A stretch of DNA of 7,232 nucleotides from an uncultured Clostridia bacterium (GTDB taxonomy: Bacteria > Bacillota > Clostridia > Oscillospirales > Ruminococcaceae), in NCBI GenBank assembly GCA_946613705.1, contig CAMOFU010000126.1, positions 1-7,232 of the forward strand, in the 5' to 3' direction. Each line of letters starts with the position of its first letter. The stretch's first letter is position 1. The notes under the pieces were generated by a model. The model was not told the DNA's origin and did not search any database. It saw only the letters and a program-made list of their open reading frames with translations. Position numbers and translations under genes: made by a program. Below are positions 1 to 5,562 of the stretch, in pieces.

Positions 1-33
1 TGCCTACGAATAAAAAACAGATCACAAACAGCA

Positions 34-72
34 AAAACACCCGAAAGGTCACTTTCACCTTTCGGGTGTTTT
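34..72 (-). terminator. Rho-independent terminator of the ymdB-spoVS-ABC operon, probably bidirectional
   Basis: A perfect 16-bp inverted repeat (34-49 with 57-72) encloses a 7-nt loop. It carries a GC-rich core (CACCCGAAAGG) and A/T flanks, so a U-run follows the hairpin on either strand. The permease stop codon lies 11 nt before it on the minus strand, which makes it the natural end of the leftward operon. The symmetry suggests it can also stop a rightward transcript arriving from outside the window. Confidence 0.93.
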
Positions 73-83
73 ATTGACAGCTG

Positions 84-836
84 CTATTTTACATCGCAGT
101 CCTTGTCAGCCTTTATCAGCAGGTAGATCATCATTATTACTGTGAATATACCCCTGATTATTATAATATCAAAGCTGTCAAACGATCGGAAGCTTTTGTG
201 TATGACAGCAAGGAATACAGCCTGCGGTATCGTAAACAAGAAGTTCATCAGAATAAAGATCAGAAAAGCAGTCAGGGTGAATGAGCTGTTGAATTTAGAA
301 GCAATGCAGACAGCGACCATCATTTCAAGCTGGAAAAACAACAGGCGCAATAACGACAGCATCGACTCCGTAACGAACCCGTTTTTATCGTTCATCAACG
401 AATTGAAAGCAGATCTGAAGCTGCTCAGCAGATCTCTGCTGCCTGTTAGTGTAACGAACGGCAGCTCAGTAAAAATGATGACTGTTACTATAGATATGAT
501 GTACCAGAAAACTACATTTATCAGTATACAGCTTACGAGCGTTTTACCGCTTACAGGCAGTGAACGCATCAGATAGGCTTCGTTGGAGAACATGATATCC
601 TTGTATCTTTTTACTGCAAAAAAGCAAGTCAATAAAGGTATTACGATAATTGATACAAAAAACGCAGGAAGGAACAGCAATGATATCAACAGAGATATAA
701 AGCTTTCCGATGACAGCGGATCGCCGAGGTTCGCCGATATTGAAAGCACAGTGCTTGACAGTGCAAACAGCACAATGAAAGGCAATACAACCTTTGCGAA
801 TGCTTTCGTTTCATATTTCAGGCACTTTATCAGCAT
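84..836 (-). CDS. ABC transporter membrane subunit (ABC-2/YtrC-like permease)
   Basis: This 250-residue protein is very hydrophobic, with about six predicted membrane segments near residues 16-36, 46-74, 100-124, 160-180, 186-210 and 224-242. Between segments 2 and 3 lies FSNEAYLMRSLPVSGKTL (83-100), which resembles the 'YL..TLPVS' loop common in ABC-2 type permeases paired with YtrB-like ATPases. The N-terminus (LKYETKAF) is also typical of that group. The start ATG has a strong CGGGAGGTG ribosome site at 842-850. The gene overlaps the upstream ATPase by 7 nt, so the two should be made in a fixed ratio and assemble as an exporter, probably two copies of each. The substrate cannot be read from sequence; relatives have been linked to cell-envelope stress and peptide antibiotics. 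The stop is TAG, followed at once by a terminator. I am confident in the class and not in the substrate. Confidence 0.87.
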   Translation of the reverse strand: MLIKCLKYETKAFAKVVLPFIVLFALSSTVLSISANLGDPLSSESFISLLISLLFLPAFFVSIIVIPLLTCFFAVKRYKDIMFSNEAYLMRSLPVSGKTLVSCILINVVFWYIISIVTVIIFTELPFVTLTGSRDLLSSFRSAFNSLMNDKNGFVTESMLSLLRLLFFQLEMMVAVCIASKFNSSFTLTAFLIFILMNFLFTIPQAVFLAVIHKSFRSFDSFDIIIIRGIFTVIMMIYLLIKADKDCDVK

Positions 837-1531
837 CTGTACACCTCCCGAAACAGCATATCAATGCTCTTGCCTGTATCGCGGCGGATCTGCTCGGCAG
901 GACCGTACAGTCTGAGAGTACCGTTTTGCAGCATCATAACATCATCAAGTATCGGTTCAACATCTGCAATAAGATGCGTCGAGATGATAACAGCAGAACC
1001 TTCCTTGTAGTTTTGCAGCACTGTTCGCAGAATGTAATCCCGTGCAGCAGGGTCCACCGCCGCAATAGGCTCGTCGAGCAGATACAGCTCGGCCTGTCTG
1101 CTCATAGCAAACGACAGCTGCACCTTTTCTCTTGTGCCTTTTGACATCGTGCTGAATTTTTGTGAAAAATCAATGCCGAGCCTTGAAAGCATATCAACGG
1201 CTCGGGCATTGTCAAAATCGTCAAAAAAATCAGAATAAAGCTTCAGCATCTCGCGTATACGCATACGGTAAGGCAGATGATCCCTGTCGGGAAGATAGCT
1301 GACGATACGCTTGGTATTCTTTCCTACAGGCATTCCACCGATCAGCAGCTGCCCGCTTGTCTGGTGAAGCAGTCCCGCAGCTATCTTTATGAGGGTGGTC
1401 TTTCCGCTCCCGTTAGGTCCGAGAAGCCCCAGTATCCTTCCCCTATAAATATCAAATCCCAGCCCGTTCAGAGCGGGAATACTGCCGTAGCTTTTTGTAA
1501 GCTCACGGCAGGACAAAATTATATCATTCAT
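830..1531 (-). CDS. ABC transporter ATP-binding protein, YtrB-like
   Basis: This 233-residue cytoplasmic ATPase powers the permease encoded just downstream. Visible motifs are Walker A GPNGSGKTT (38-46), a Q-loop region SYLPDRDHL (78-86) in which the usual Gln is replaced by an acidic residue, signature MSKGTREK (129-136) in place of LSGGQ, Walker B LYLLDEP (149-155), D-loop AAVDP (158-161) and switch histidine STH (184-186). The altered Q-loop, the SKG signature and the C-terminal GKSIDMLFRE (220-229) are family traits of YtrB-like exporters, so I read the protein as active and not degenerate. Its ATG overlaps the spoVS stop (ATGA, 1528-1531). No good Shine-Dalgarno sequence precedes it (CTGTGAAAG), so translation probably depends on ribosomes finishing spoVS. 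B. subtilis ytrB lies behind a GntR regulator, ytrA; none is present here. Confidence 0.93.
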   Translation of the reverse strand: MNDIILSCRELTKSYGSIPALNGLGFDIYRGRILGLLGPNGSGKTTLIKIAAGLLHQTSGQLLIGGMPVGKNTKRIVSYLPDRDHLPYRMRIREMLKLYSDFFDDFDNARAVDMLSRLGIDFSQKFSTMSKGTREKVQLSFAMSRQAELYLLDEPIAAVDPAARDYILRTVLQNYKEGSAVIISTHLIADVEPILDDVMMLQNGTLRLYGPAEQIRRDTGKSIDMLFREVYRC

Positions 1532-1788
1532 CTTTCACAGCAGATCATTTTAATACCTGTCCGCTCCTCGTCATCTATAACAACAGATGCAAACGCAGGT
1601 ATTATTATCAGATCGATCCCTGTCGTGGCAAGATAGCCTCGTGCAACAGCGCACGCTTTTATCGCCTGATTGACAGCACCTGCGCCGACTGCCTGTATCT
1701 CGACCTCGCCTTTTTCCCTTATGACGGCAGCGATAGCGCCCGCAACAGAATTAGGCACTGAACGTGATGACACCTTTAAGATCTCCAT
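1528..1788 (-). CDS. spoVS: Stage V sporulation protein S (SpoVS), Alba-like
   Basis: The 86 residues have the same length as B. subtilis SpoVS and closely match it as I recall it: start MEILKVSSRS, NSVAGAIA (13-20), EIQAVGAGAVNQAIKA (30-45), LIIIPAF (60-66) and EERTGIK (74-80). The family has been proposed to have an Alba-like, nucleic-acid-binding fold. In B. subtilis its loss affects spore-coat/cortex maturation and septation, but homologues also occur in bacteria that do not sporulate, so it does not prove sporulation here. The ATG has a very strong GAGGAGG site (1796-1802) with 7 nt spacing. The gene lies 49 nt after ymdB, the conserved B. subtilis order. Its last codons overlap the ABC ATPase start by 4 nt, so it may serve as the translational driver of the transporter. 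Confidence 0.96.
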   Translation of the reverse strand: MEILKVSSRSVPNSVAGAIAAVIREKGEVEIQAVGAGAVNQAIKACAVARGYLATTGIDLIIIPAFASVVIDDEERTGIKMICCER

Positions 1789-1837
1789 AGTGTTTCCTCC
1801 TCAATTGTTTTGCAAATCGAATATAACAACAGGTGTA

Positions 1838-2605
1838 CTATCTTATTATCAGACGCTCTATCTTATCTGCTCGTCCGTTTTTTTCATTGAATGTAATTAC
1901 CGCCGCATTCATAAAGCAAGGGCTCTCGCTTTCCTTGAATGCTACGGGACAGTGAGTTTTCAGCTTTTCGACCGCAAGCCGCGTATCCACCCCAAGGACA
2001 GAGCATTCGGGCCCTGTCATGCCTACGTCCGAAATATAAGCCGTTCCTCCGTCCAGCACCGTCTCATCAGCAGTCTGAACGTGTGTATGTGTTCCCAGCA
2101 CAGCAGTTACTCTGCCTGCAAGATAAAAGCCTATCGCCTTTTTCTCGGCAGTTGCTTCTGCATGGAAATCAACGAAAATATTAGGAGTATCAAGCTGTTC
2201 AAGCACATTGTCCATCACAGTAAACGGATTATCAAGACTGTCCAGATAAACAGTACCCATCAGATTGACTACTGCGATCCGCACGGGCCCTGTATCCACA
2301 ACGGCAATGCCTCTGCCGACAACGCCCTCGGGAAAATTCACTGGCCTCAGCAGCAGCGGTTCGCTCTCATACAGCTCGACCGACTCCTTTCTCTGAAAGC
2401 AGTGGTTACCTGTAGTAATAACGTCCGCGCCCACTCTGATAAGCTCATTGAATGATTCTCTGGTTATTCCGTTGCCTTGAGCGGAGTTCTCTCCGTTGAT
2501 GACTGTGAAGTCGATATCATGCTCCTTTTTGATGCGCCAAAGATTTTTCCTGACATATTCTACCCCTGATCTTCCAACGACATCTCCCAAAAATAATAGC
2601 TTCAT
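1838..2605 (-). CDS. ymdB: YmdB-family metallophosphoesterase (TIGR00282), 2',3'-cyclic nucleotide phosphodiesterase-like
   Basis: This 255-residue calcineurin-like phosphoesterase is close to the 264 residues of B. subtilis YmdB. Metal and catalytic motifs are in order: GDVVG with D8, NGEN with E39 and N40, TGNHCF with N67 and H68, DFHAEAT with H148, and GTHTHVQT with H173 and H175. A conserved YISDVGMTGP (190-199) follows. The residue corresponding to E39 is essential in B. subtilis YmdB, where the enzyme hydrolyses cyclic nucleotides and affects biofilm and motility gene choice. I chose the ATG at 2605 because GAGGT (2612-2616) sits 6 nt before it and MKLLFLGDVVG is the usual family start. 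An in-frame ATG at 2632 has no ribosome site and lies at the predicted transcription start. In Bacillus the upstream neighbour is rny (RNase Y); here it is recD2. Confidence 0.95.
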   Translation of the reverse strand: MKLLFLGDVVGRSGVEYVRKNLWRIKKEHDIDFTVINGENSAQGNGITRESFNELIRVGADVITTGNHCFQRKESVELYESEPLLLRPVNFPEGVVGRGIAVVDTGPVRIAVVNLMGTVYLDSLDNPFTVMDNVLEQLDTPNIFVDFHAEATAEKKAIGFYLAGRVTAVLGTHTHVQTADETVLDGGTAYISDVGMTGPECSVLGVDTRLAVEKLKTHCPVAFKESESPCFMNAAVITFNEKNGRADKIERLIIR

Positions 2606-2611
2606 AGCCTG

Positions 2612-2616
2612 ACCTC
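2612..2616 (-). promoter_or_regulatory. Ribosome binding site deciding the ymdB start
   Basis: GAGGT on the minus strand lies 6 nt before the ATG at 2605. The alternative in-frame ATG at 2632 is preceded only by AT-rich sequence. This supports the shorter, 255-residue YmdB. Confidence 0.8.
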
Positions 2617-2636
2617 GTTCAATTATATTCAAATTA

Positions 2637-2665
2637 ATTATATCTCATGTTAAAGTATTTGTCAA
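2637..2665 (-). promoter_or_regulatory. Consensus sigma-A promoter of the ymdB-spoVS-ABC operon
   Basis: On the minus strand TTGACA (2660-2665) and TATAAT (2637-2642) are separated by exactly 17 nt, so both hexamers and the spacer match consensus. Transcription should begin near 2630, giving a leader of about 25 nt before the ymdB ATG at 2605. A second ATATAATT copy lies 15 nt further downstream (TATAAT at 2622-2627) but has no usable -35. No hairpin terminator is visible between the recD2 stop and this promoter, so the operon may also receive readthrough from recD2. Confidence 0.88.
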
Positions 2666-2700
2666 TATCAATAACATAATAAATTTGTGATATAATTGGT

Positions 2701-4938
2701 TTAAATAGTAAGCTGTTCGTCACCTTTAAGATCGAGAAGCATATTTTTTAGGCAGGTGTACCTAAGTGTCCTGCGGTCGTTATCGATCATTCTGAAAAGC
2801 AGCTTCTGTGTGCCGATTATTATAAGCAGCTTCTTGGCTCGGGTAACAGCGGTATACAACAGATTTCTGTAATAAAGCTTATCAAAACCGCCGAACACCG
2901 TGAGTATGACCGCATCGAATTCGCTGCCCTGGCTCTTGTGTACCGTTACTGCATATGCAAGCTCCAGCTTGTCCAGCATATCCCTGCTGTAGATCGCCAC
3001 ACGTCCCTCAAAGTCAATGGTAAGGGTATTCAGCAGCTTGTTTGCCGCCGTGATTATGCCGATATCGCCGTTGAATATCCCTGCGCCCTCCTCGACCTTT
3101 TCATCGTCACCGATCCTTTTCCAGAGAATGTCATAGTCGTTTTTCGTCTGCATGACCTTGTCTCCCTTGCGGAAGATGTAAAGCGGCGTTTTGATCTCTG
3201 ATTTCTTTTCATCGGGTGGATTCAGCTTTTCCTGAAGCACCCTGTTCAGCTCGATCGTCCCCGAAGGTCCCTGTCTTGTGGGCGAGAGCACCTGAATGTT
3301 TTCAAAAACATTATAGCCGTAGGTATTGGGCAGCCTTTCTCTGCACAGGTCAACAACGAGCGATTGCAGATCGGGATAATTGAGCCGCTGCATAAAAAAG
3401 AAATCCCGTCCCCGCTCTGTAACATCGGGGTGTTCGCCGCGGACGATCTTGTGGGCGTTGGTAACGATAGCGCTTTCCTGCGACTGTCTGAATATCTCCG
3501 TCAGCGTTATGACAGGCATTACTCCGCTCGCTATGATATCCTGCAAAACATTGCCTGCTCCAACCGAGGGCAGCTGGTCTGAGTCACCCACCAGCACAAG
3601 CTTGCAGGTAACGCTGATTGCACGAAGAAGCGCTTCAAACAGGCAGCTGTCAACCATCGACATCTCGTCCACTATCAGAACATCGCACCCGAGCTGATCG
3701 TTCTCGTTATGAACAAAGCTGATGCGTTCGCCGTCGCCGGCCTTTACTTCAAGCAGTCTGTGTATCGTCTTTGCTTCGTGTCCCGTCAGATCGGAAAGTC
3801 TTTTTGCCGCCCTTCCCGTAGGTGCTGCCAGCATAACATTCATCGACTGCTGCTCAAACAGTGACAGTATAGCGTTCAATGTGGTCGTTTTACCTGTTCC
3901 CGGGCCGCCGGTCAGTATAAGGAAGCCCTTGGACAAGGCAAGGTTTATCGCCTTACGTTGTATATCCTCGTATTCTATGCCGTTTTCCTCTTCGGCTATG
4001 TCTATAACGTCCGAGTAGTCCATCTGACTGTCGTAGGAGATCTCGCTCATGACTGAGAGCCGTCGGGCTATGTATTCCTCGGCCTTATAGTAATCATGCA
4101 GCATTATAAATGGTCTGCCGTTCTTTATATACATATGAAGCTCATCCTCAGACAGCTCAAATTCAAGGCATCTGTCAAACACTTCGCCCGCTACACCGAG
4201 CAGCGCTCTTGAAGCTTCCTTCAGCCTGTCGAGCGGCAGAGTGGTGTGTCCCGATGCTGCATTTTCCTTCAGCACCCAGATCATCCCCGCGATCACACGC
4301 TCGTCGCAGTCCTGCGGCAGTTCAAGCTTTGATGCAATGCTGTCTGCCTTTCCGAAGCTGACATCGATGCCTTCCTTGCACAGCACATATGGATTAGAGC
4401 TTATCAGCTGCTCGGCAGATTCGCCCCAGCGCTTCCACGCTCTTATGCTCACCGATGCGGGAAGCTCAAATTTGTTAAGCATCGTCATCAGCGAACGAAC
4501 TGCATAAGTCTTCCTGAATTCAGCACTGATCGAGTCAGCCTTTTTGGCAGAAATGCCCTCGACCTTGGTTAGCTTGACAGGCTCCTTCTCGATCACCTCA
4601 AGACTGCTCTCTCCGAATTCATCTACTATCCGCTTTGCAAGAACAGCATTAACTCCCTTGATAATACCGCTTGCAAGGTATCTTCTTATCGAAGAGGCTG
4701 AGGTCGGCAGGCTCCGCTCGATAAGCTCTGCCCGAAACTGTTTGCCGAACTTTATGTTGTTCTCATATCTGCCCGTACAGGTGAGCTCCTCTCCTGCTTC
4801 GATATTTCCCATTTCTCCGATCACAGATATCAGATCGCCGTCACAGGCAAGCTTCAAAACCACAAACCCCGTATCCTCCGAGCGGAAGATGATGCTGTCC
4901 ACCTCGCCCGAAAGCTGTTTTATCTCATATTCCTGCAT
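2701..4938 (-). CDS. recD2: RecD2-type ATP-dependent DNA helicase (SF1B, 5'-3')
   Basis: The 745 residues fit RecD2 proteins (about 715 in Deinococcus, about 800 in B. subtilis), which work in repair and replication-fork maintenance without RecBC. An N-terminal OB-like region (about 5-75) is followed by helix-hairpin-helix segments (about 84-160, for example IKGVNAVLAKRI and LTKVEGISAKKA). The helicase core shows a Q-motif residue (Q327), Walker A GGPGTGKTTT (344-353), motif Ia APTGRAAKRL (372-381), motif II IVDEMSMVD (422-430, DE at 424-425), motif III VGDSDQLPSVGAG (450-462), FRQ (483-485), motif V VTVHKSQGSEFD (664-675) and motif VI YTAVTRAKK (695-703). All catalytic motifs are intact. The gene starts 22 nt after the small membrane protein gene and probably shares its transcript. 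The stop is TAA. Confidence 0.96.
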   Translation of the reverse strand: MQEYEIKQLSGEVDSIIFRSEDTGFVVLKLACDGDLISVIGEMGNIEAGEELTCTGRYENNIKFGKQFRAELIERSLPTSASSIRRYLASGIIKGVNAVLAKRIVDEFGESSLEVIEKEPVKLTKVEGISAKKADSISAEFRKTYAVRSLMTMLNKFELPASVSIRAWKRWGESAEQLISSNPYVLCKEGIDVSFGKADSIASKLELPQDCDERVIAGMIWVLKENAASGHTTLPLDRLKEASRALLGVAGEVFDRCLEFELSEDELHMYIKNGRPFIMLHDYYKAEEYIARRLSVMSEISYDSQMDYSDVIDIAEEENGIEYEDIQRKAINLALSKGFLILTGGPGTGKTTTLNAILSLFEQQSMNVMLAAPTGRAAKRLSDLTGHEAKTIHRLLEVKAGDGERISFVHNENDQLGCDVLIVDEMSMVDSCLFEALLRAISVTCKLVLVGDSDQLPSVGAGNVLQDIIASGVMPVITLTEIFRQSQESAIVTNAHKIVRGEHPDVTERGRDFFFMQRLNYPDLQSLVVDLCRERLPNTYGYNVFENIQVLSPTRQGPSGTIELNRVLQEKLNPPDEKKSEIKTPLYIFRKGDKVMQTKNDYDILWKRIGDDEKVEEGAGIFNGDIGIITAANKLLNTLTIDFEGRVAIYSRDMLDKLELAYAVTVHKSQGSEFDAVILTVFGGFDKLYYRNLLYTAVTRAKKLLIIIGTQKLLFRMIDNDRRTLRYTCLKNMLLDLKGDEQLTI

Positions 4939-4951
4939 TTTGTATACATTG

Positions 4952-4958
4952 CTCCTTT
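4952..4958 (-). promoter_or_regulatory. Ribosome binding site of recD2 with long spacing
   Basis: AAAGGAG on the minus strand lies 13 nt before the recD2 ATG at 4938, longer than the usual 5-9 nt. An out-of-frame ATG sits only 2 nt after it. No in-frame ATG, GTG or TTG lies between this site and 4938, so the start at 4938 stands, though translation may be modest. Confidence 0.55.
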
Positions 4959-4960
4959 TA

Positions 4961-5290
4961 TTATGATCCTCTCTTTATCCTGTCCGACAAGGCTGTAATG
5001 TCGATCGCATCGACTCCTGCAAGCTCCTGTGCGATCCTGTCTGCCAAGTAACCGTTGGCACAGGCGTTTATTTTAACTATCAGTATCTCCCTGCGCTTTG
5101 CAGGCTCCTCCATCATTTCGTCCCAGTATGCGCTCTTCACAGTCAGCTCCAGCTGCTCGGTACGCTCTGTACACGGGATAACTATGTAGCCCTGCTGTTC
5201 GGTATCGGGTCTGAGCTGCTTTTTCCACAGCAGAGCGCACGCTGCTGTCAGTACTATCATCAGAACGGTAAGAATAATGACCATTGCCAT
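4961..5290 (-). CDS. Small single-pass membrane protein of unknown function upstream of recD2
   Basis: I cannot name this 109-residue protein. It has one N-terminal membrane segment (residues 3-22) that ends in WKKQ, so the rest should face the cytoplasm. The soluble part reads as alternating strand and helix: GYIVIPC (34-40), a helix through LELTVKSAYWDEMM (47-60), REILIVKINA (67-76), then YLADRIAQEL (81-90). This resembles half of an alpha/beta (Rossmann-like) fold; it is an impression from pattern, not a family match. An AAAGGGGG site (5298-5305) lies 7 nt before the ATG. A second in-frame ATG (5284) is possible but less well spaced. The stop TAA is 22 nt before recD2, which suggests an operon with the helicase. 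The coding call rests on the ribosome site, clean membrane topology and fit between neighbours. Confidence 0.78.
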   Translation of the reverse strand: MAMVIILTVLMIVLTAACALLWKKQLRPDTEQQGYIVIPCTERTEQLELTVKSAYWDEMMEEPAKRREILIVKINACANGYLADRIAQELAGVDAIDITALSDRIKRGS

Positions 5291-5387
5291 GTTTTTGCCC
5301 CCTTTTAATGTATAATATGCCCGACAGGGGAGCAGGCGTGAATAAAATAAAAAAGAAAAAGACGAATCATTATTCCGCTATATTTAT

Positions 5388-5416
5388 ATTTTACTATTTT
5401 TTTCAGCCGTTTGCAA
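5388..5416 (-). promoter_or_regulatory. Candidate promoter for the small membrane protein-recD2 transcript
   Basis: On the minus strand TTGCAA (5411-5416, 4 of 6) and TAAAAT (5388-5393, 5 of 6) are 17 nt apart. Transcription would begin near 5381 with a leader of about 90 nt. A closer -10 candidate, TATTAT at 5312-5317, lacks a recognisable -35 and would place the start almost on the ribosome site, so I prefer the distal one. The region is AT-rich, which lowers confidence. Confidence 0.4.
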
Positions 5417-5430
5417 GCGGTTTAGCCGTT
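5405..5430. promoter_or_regulatory. Dyad and direct repeat in the divergent promoter region (possible operator)
   Basis: CCGTTTGCAAGCGG (5407-5420) is an imperfect palindrome, six of seven pairs, centred on TTGCAA. AGCCGTT occurs twice, at 5405-5411 and 5424-5430, 19 nt start to start. It is a GC-rich island in an AT-rich spacer, and the dyad covers the -35 of the leftward promoter candidate. A regulator site is an inference only. Confidence 0.35.
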
Positions 5431-5474
5431 ATCACAGAATTTTAATACTCTTGTTCCCGCAGATTTTTTATATT

Positions 5475-5504
5475 TTGACAAAAAAATATTGAAAAGGCTA
5501 TAGA
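5475..5504 (+). promoter_or_regulatory. Upstream candidate promoter for rsmD
   Basis: TTGACA (5475-5480) is a perfect -35, followed after 18 nt by TATAGA (5499-5504, 5 of 6). It overlaps the -35 of the stronger downstream candidate, so the two would compete or act in tandem. Confidence 0.5.
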
Positions 5505-5529
5505 CAAATTTGAATTTTTATTGTATAAT
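5501..5529 (+). promoter_or_regulatory. Main sigma-A promoter of the rsmD-coaD operon
   Basis: TAGACA (5501-5506, 5 of 6) and a perfect TATAAT (5524-5529) are 17 nt apart. Transcription should begin near 5536, leaving a leader of about 27 nt that contains the rsmD ribosome site (AGAGG, 5550-5554). Confidence 0.8.
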
Positions 5530-5562
5530 GAATTTACATCAGGAATTAAAGAGGTTGAATTG

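Noticed and set aside
2..13. Possible end of a plus-strand gene (three codons then TAA) facing the 34-72 terminator
   Set aside because: Three codons cannot support a gene call. The bidirectional terminator makes a convergent gene plausible, but it lies outside the window.
78..92. Altered Q-loop and SKG signature of the ABC ATPase as signs of a dead enzyme (residues 78-86 and 129-136 of the 830-1531 gene)
   Set aside because: These are common in YtrB-like ATPases, and Walker A, Walker B glutamate, D-loop and switch histidine are all intact. The coordinates given here are residue numbers of that protein.
142..576. Plus-strand open frame of 144 codons opposite the ABC permease
   Set aside because: It is a shadow of the permease gene, with no domain and no promoter or ribosome site.
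1670..2455. Plus-strand open frame of 261 codons opposite spoVS and ymdB
   Set aside because: It lies antisense to two genes with intact family motifs, has Cys/His/Ser-rich low-quality composition, and shows no ribosome site or domain.
2606..2632. Nine-residue N-terminal extension of YmdB from the ATG at 2632
   Set aside because: There is no ribosome site, it coincides with the predicted transcription start, and the family normally begins at MKLLFLGDVVG.
2688..2696. Plus-strand extended -10 (TGATATAAT) that would drive antisense RNA into recD2
   Set aside because: There is no acceptable -35 at 16-18 nt upstream and the surroundings are strongly AT-rich, so chance is likely.
4544..4966. Plus-strand open frame of 140 codons opposite the recD2 N-terminus
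   Set aside because: It is Ser/Leu-rich antisense sequence to an intact helicase gene with no supporting signals.
5311..5319. CATATTATA on the minus strand, resembling a sporulation sigma-K -10 (CATANNNTA)
   Set aside because: The -35 match is poor, the implied start would sit on the ribosome site, and such an AT-rich 9-mer is easily found by chance.
5521..5562. Fourteen-codon N-terminal extension of RsmD from TTG at 5521
   Set aside because: The TTG overlaps the -10 TATAAT, so it would not be in the mRNA; the ATG at 5563 has a ribosome site and gives the usual family start.
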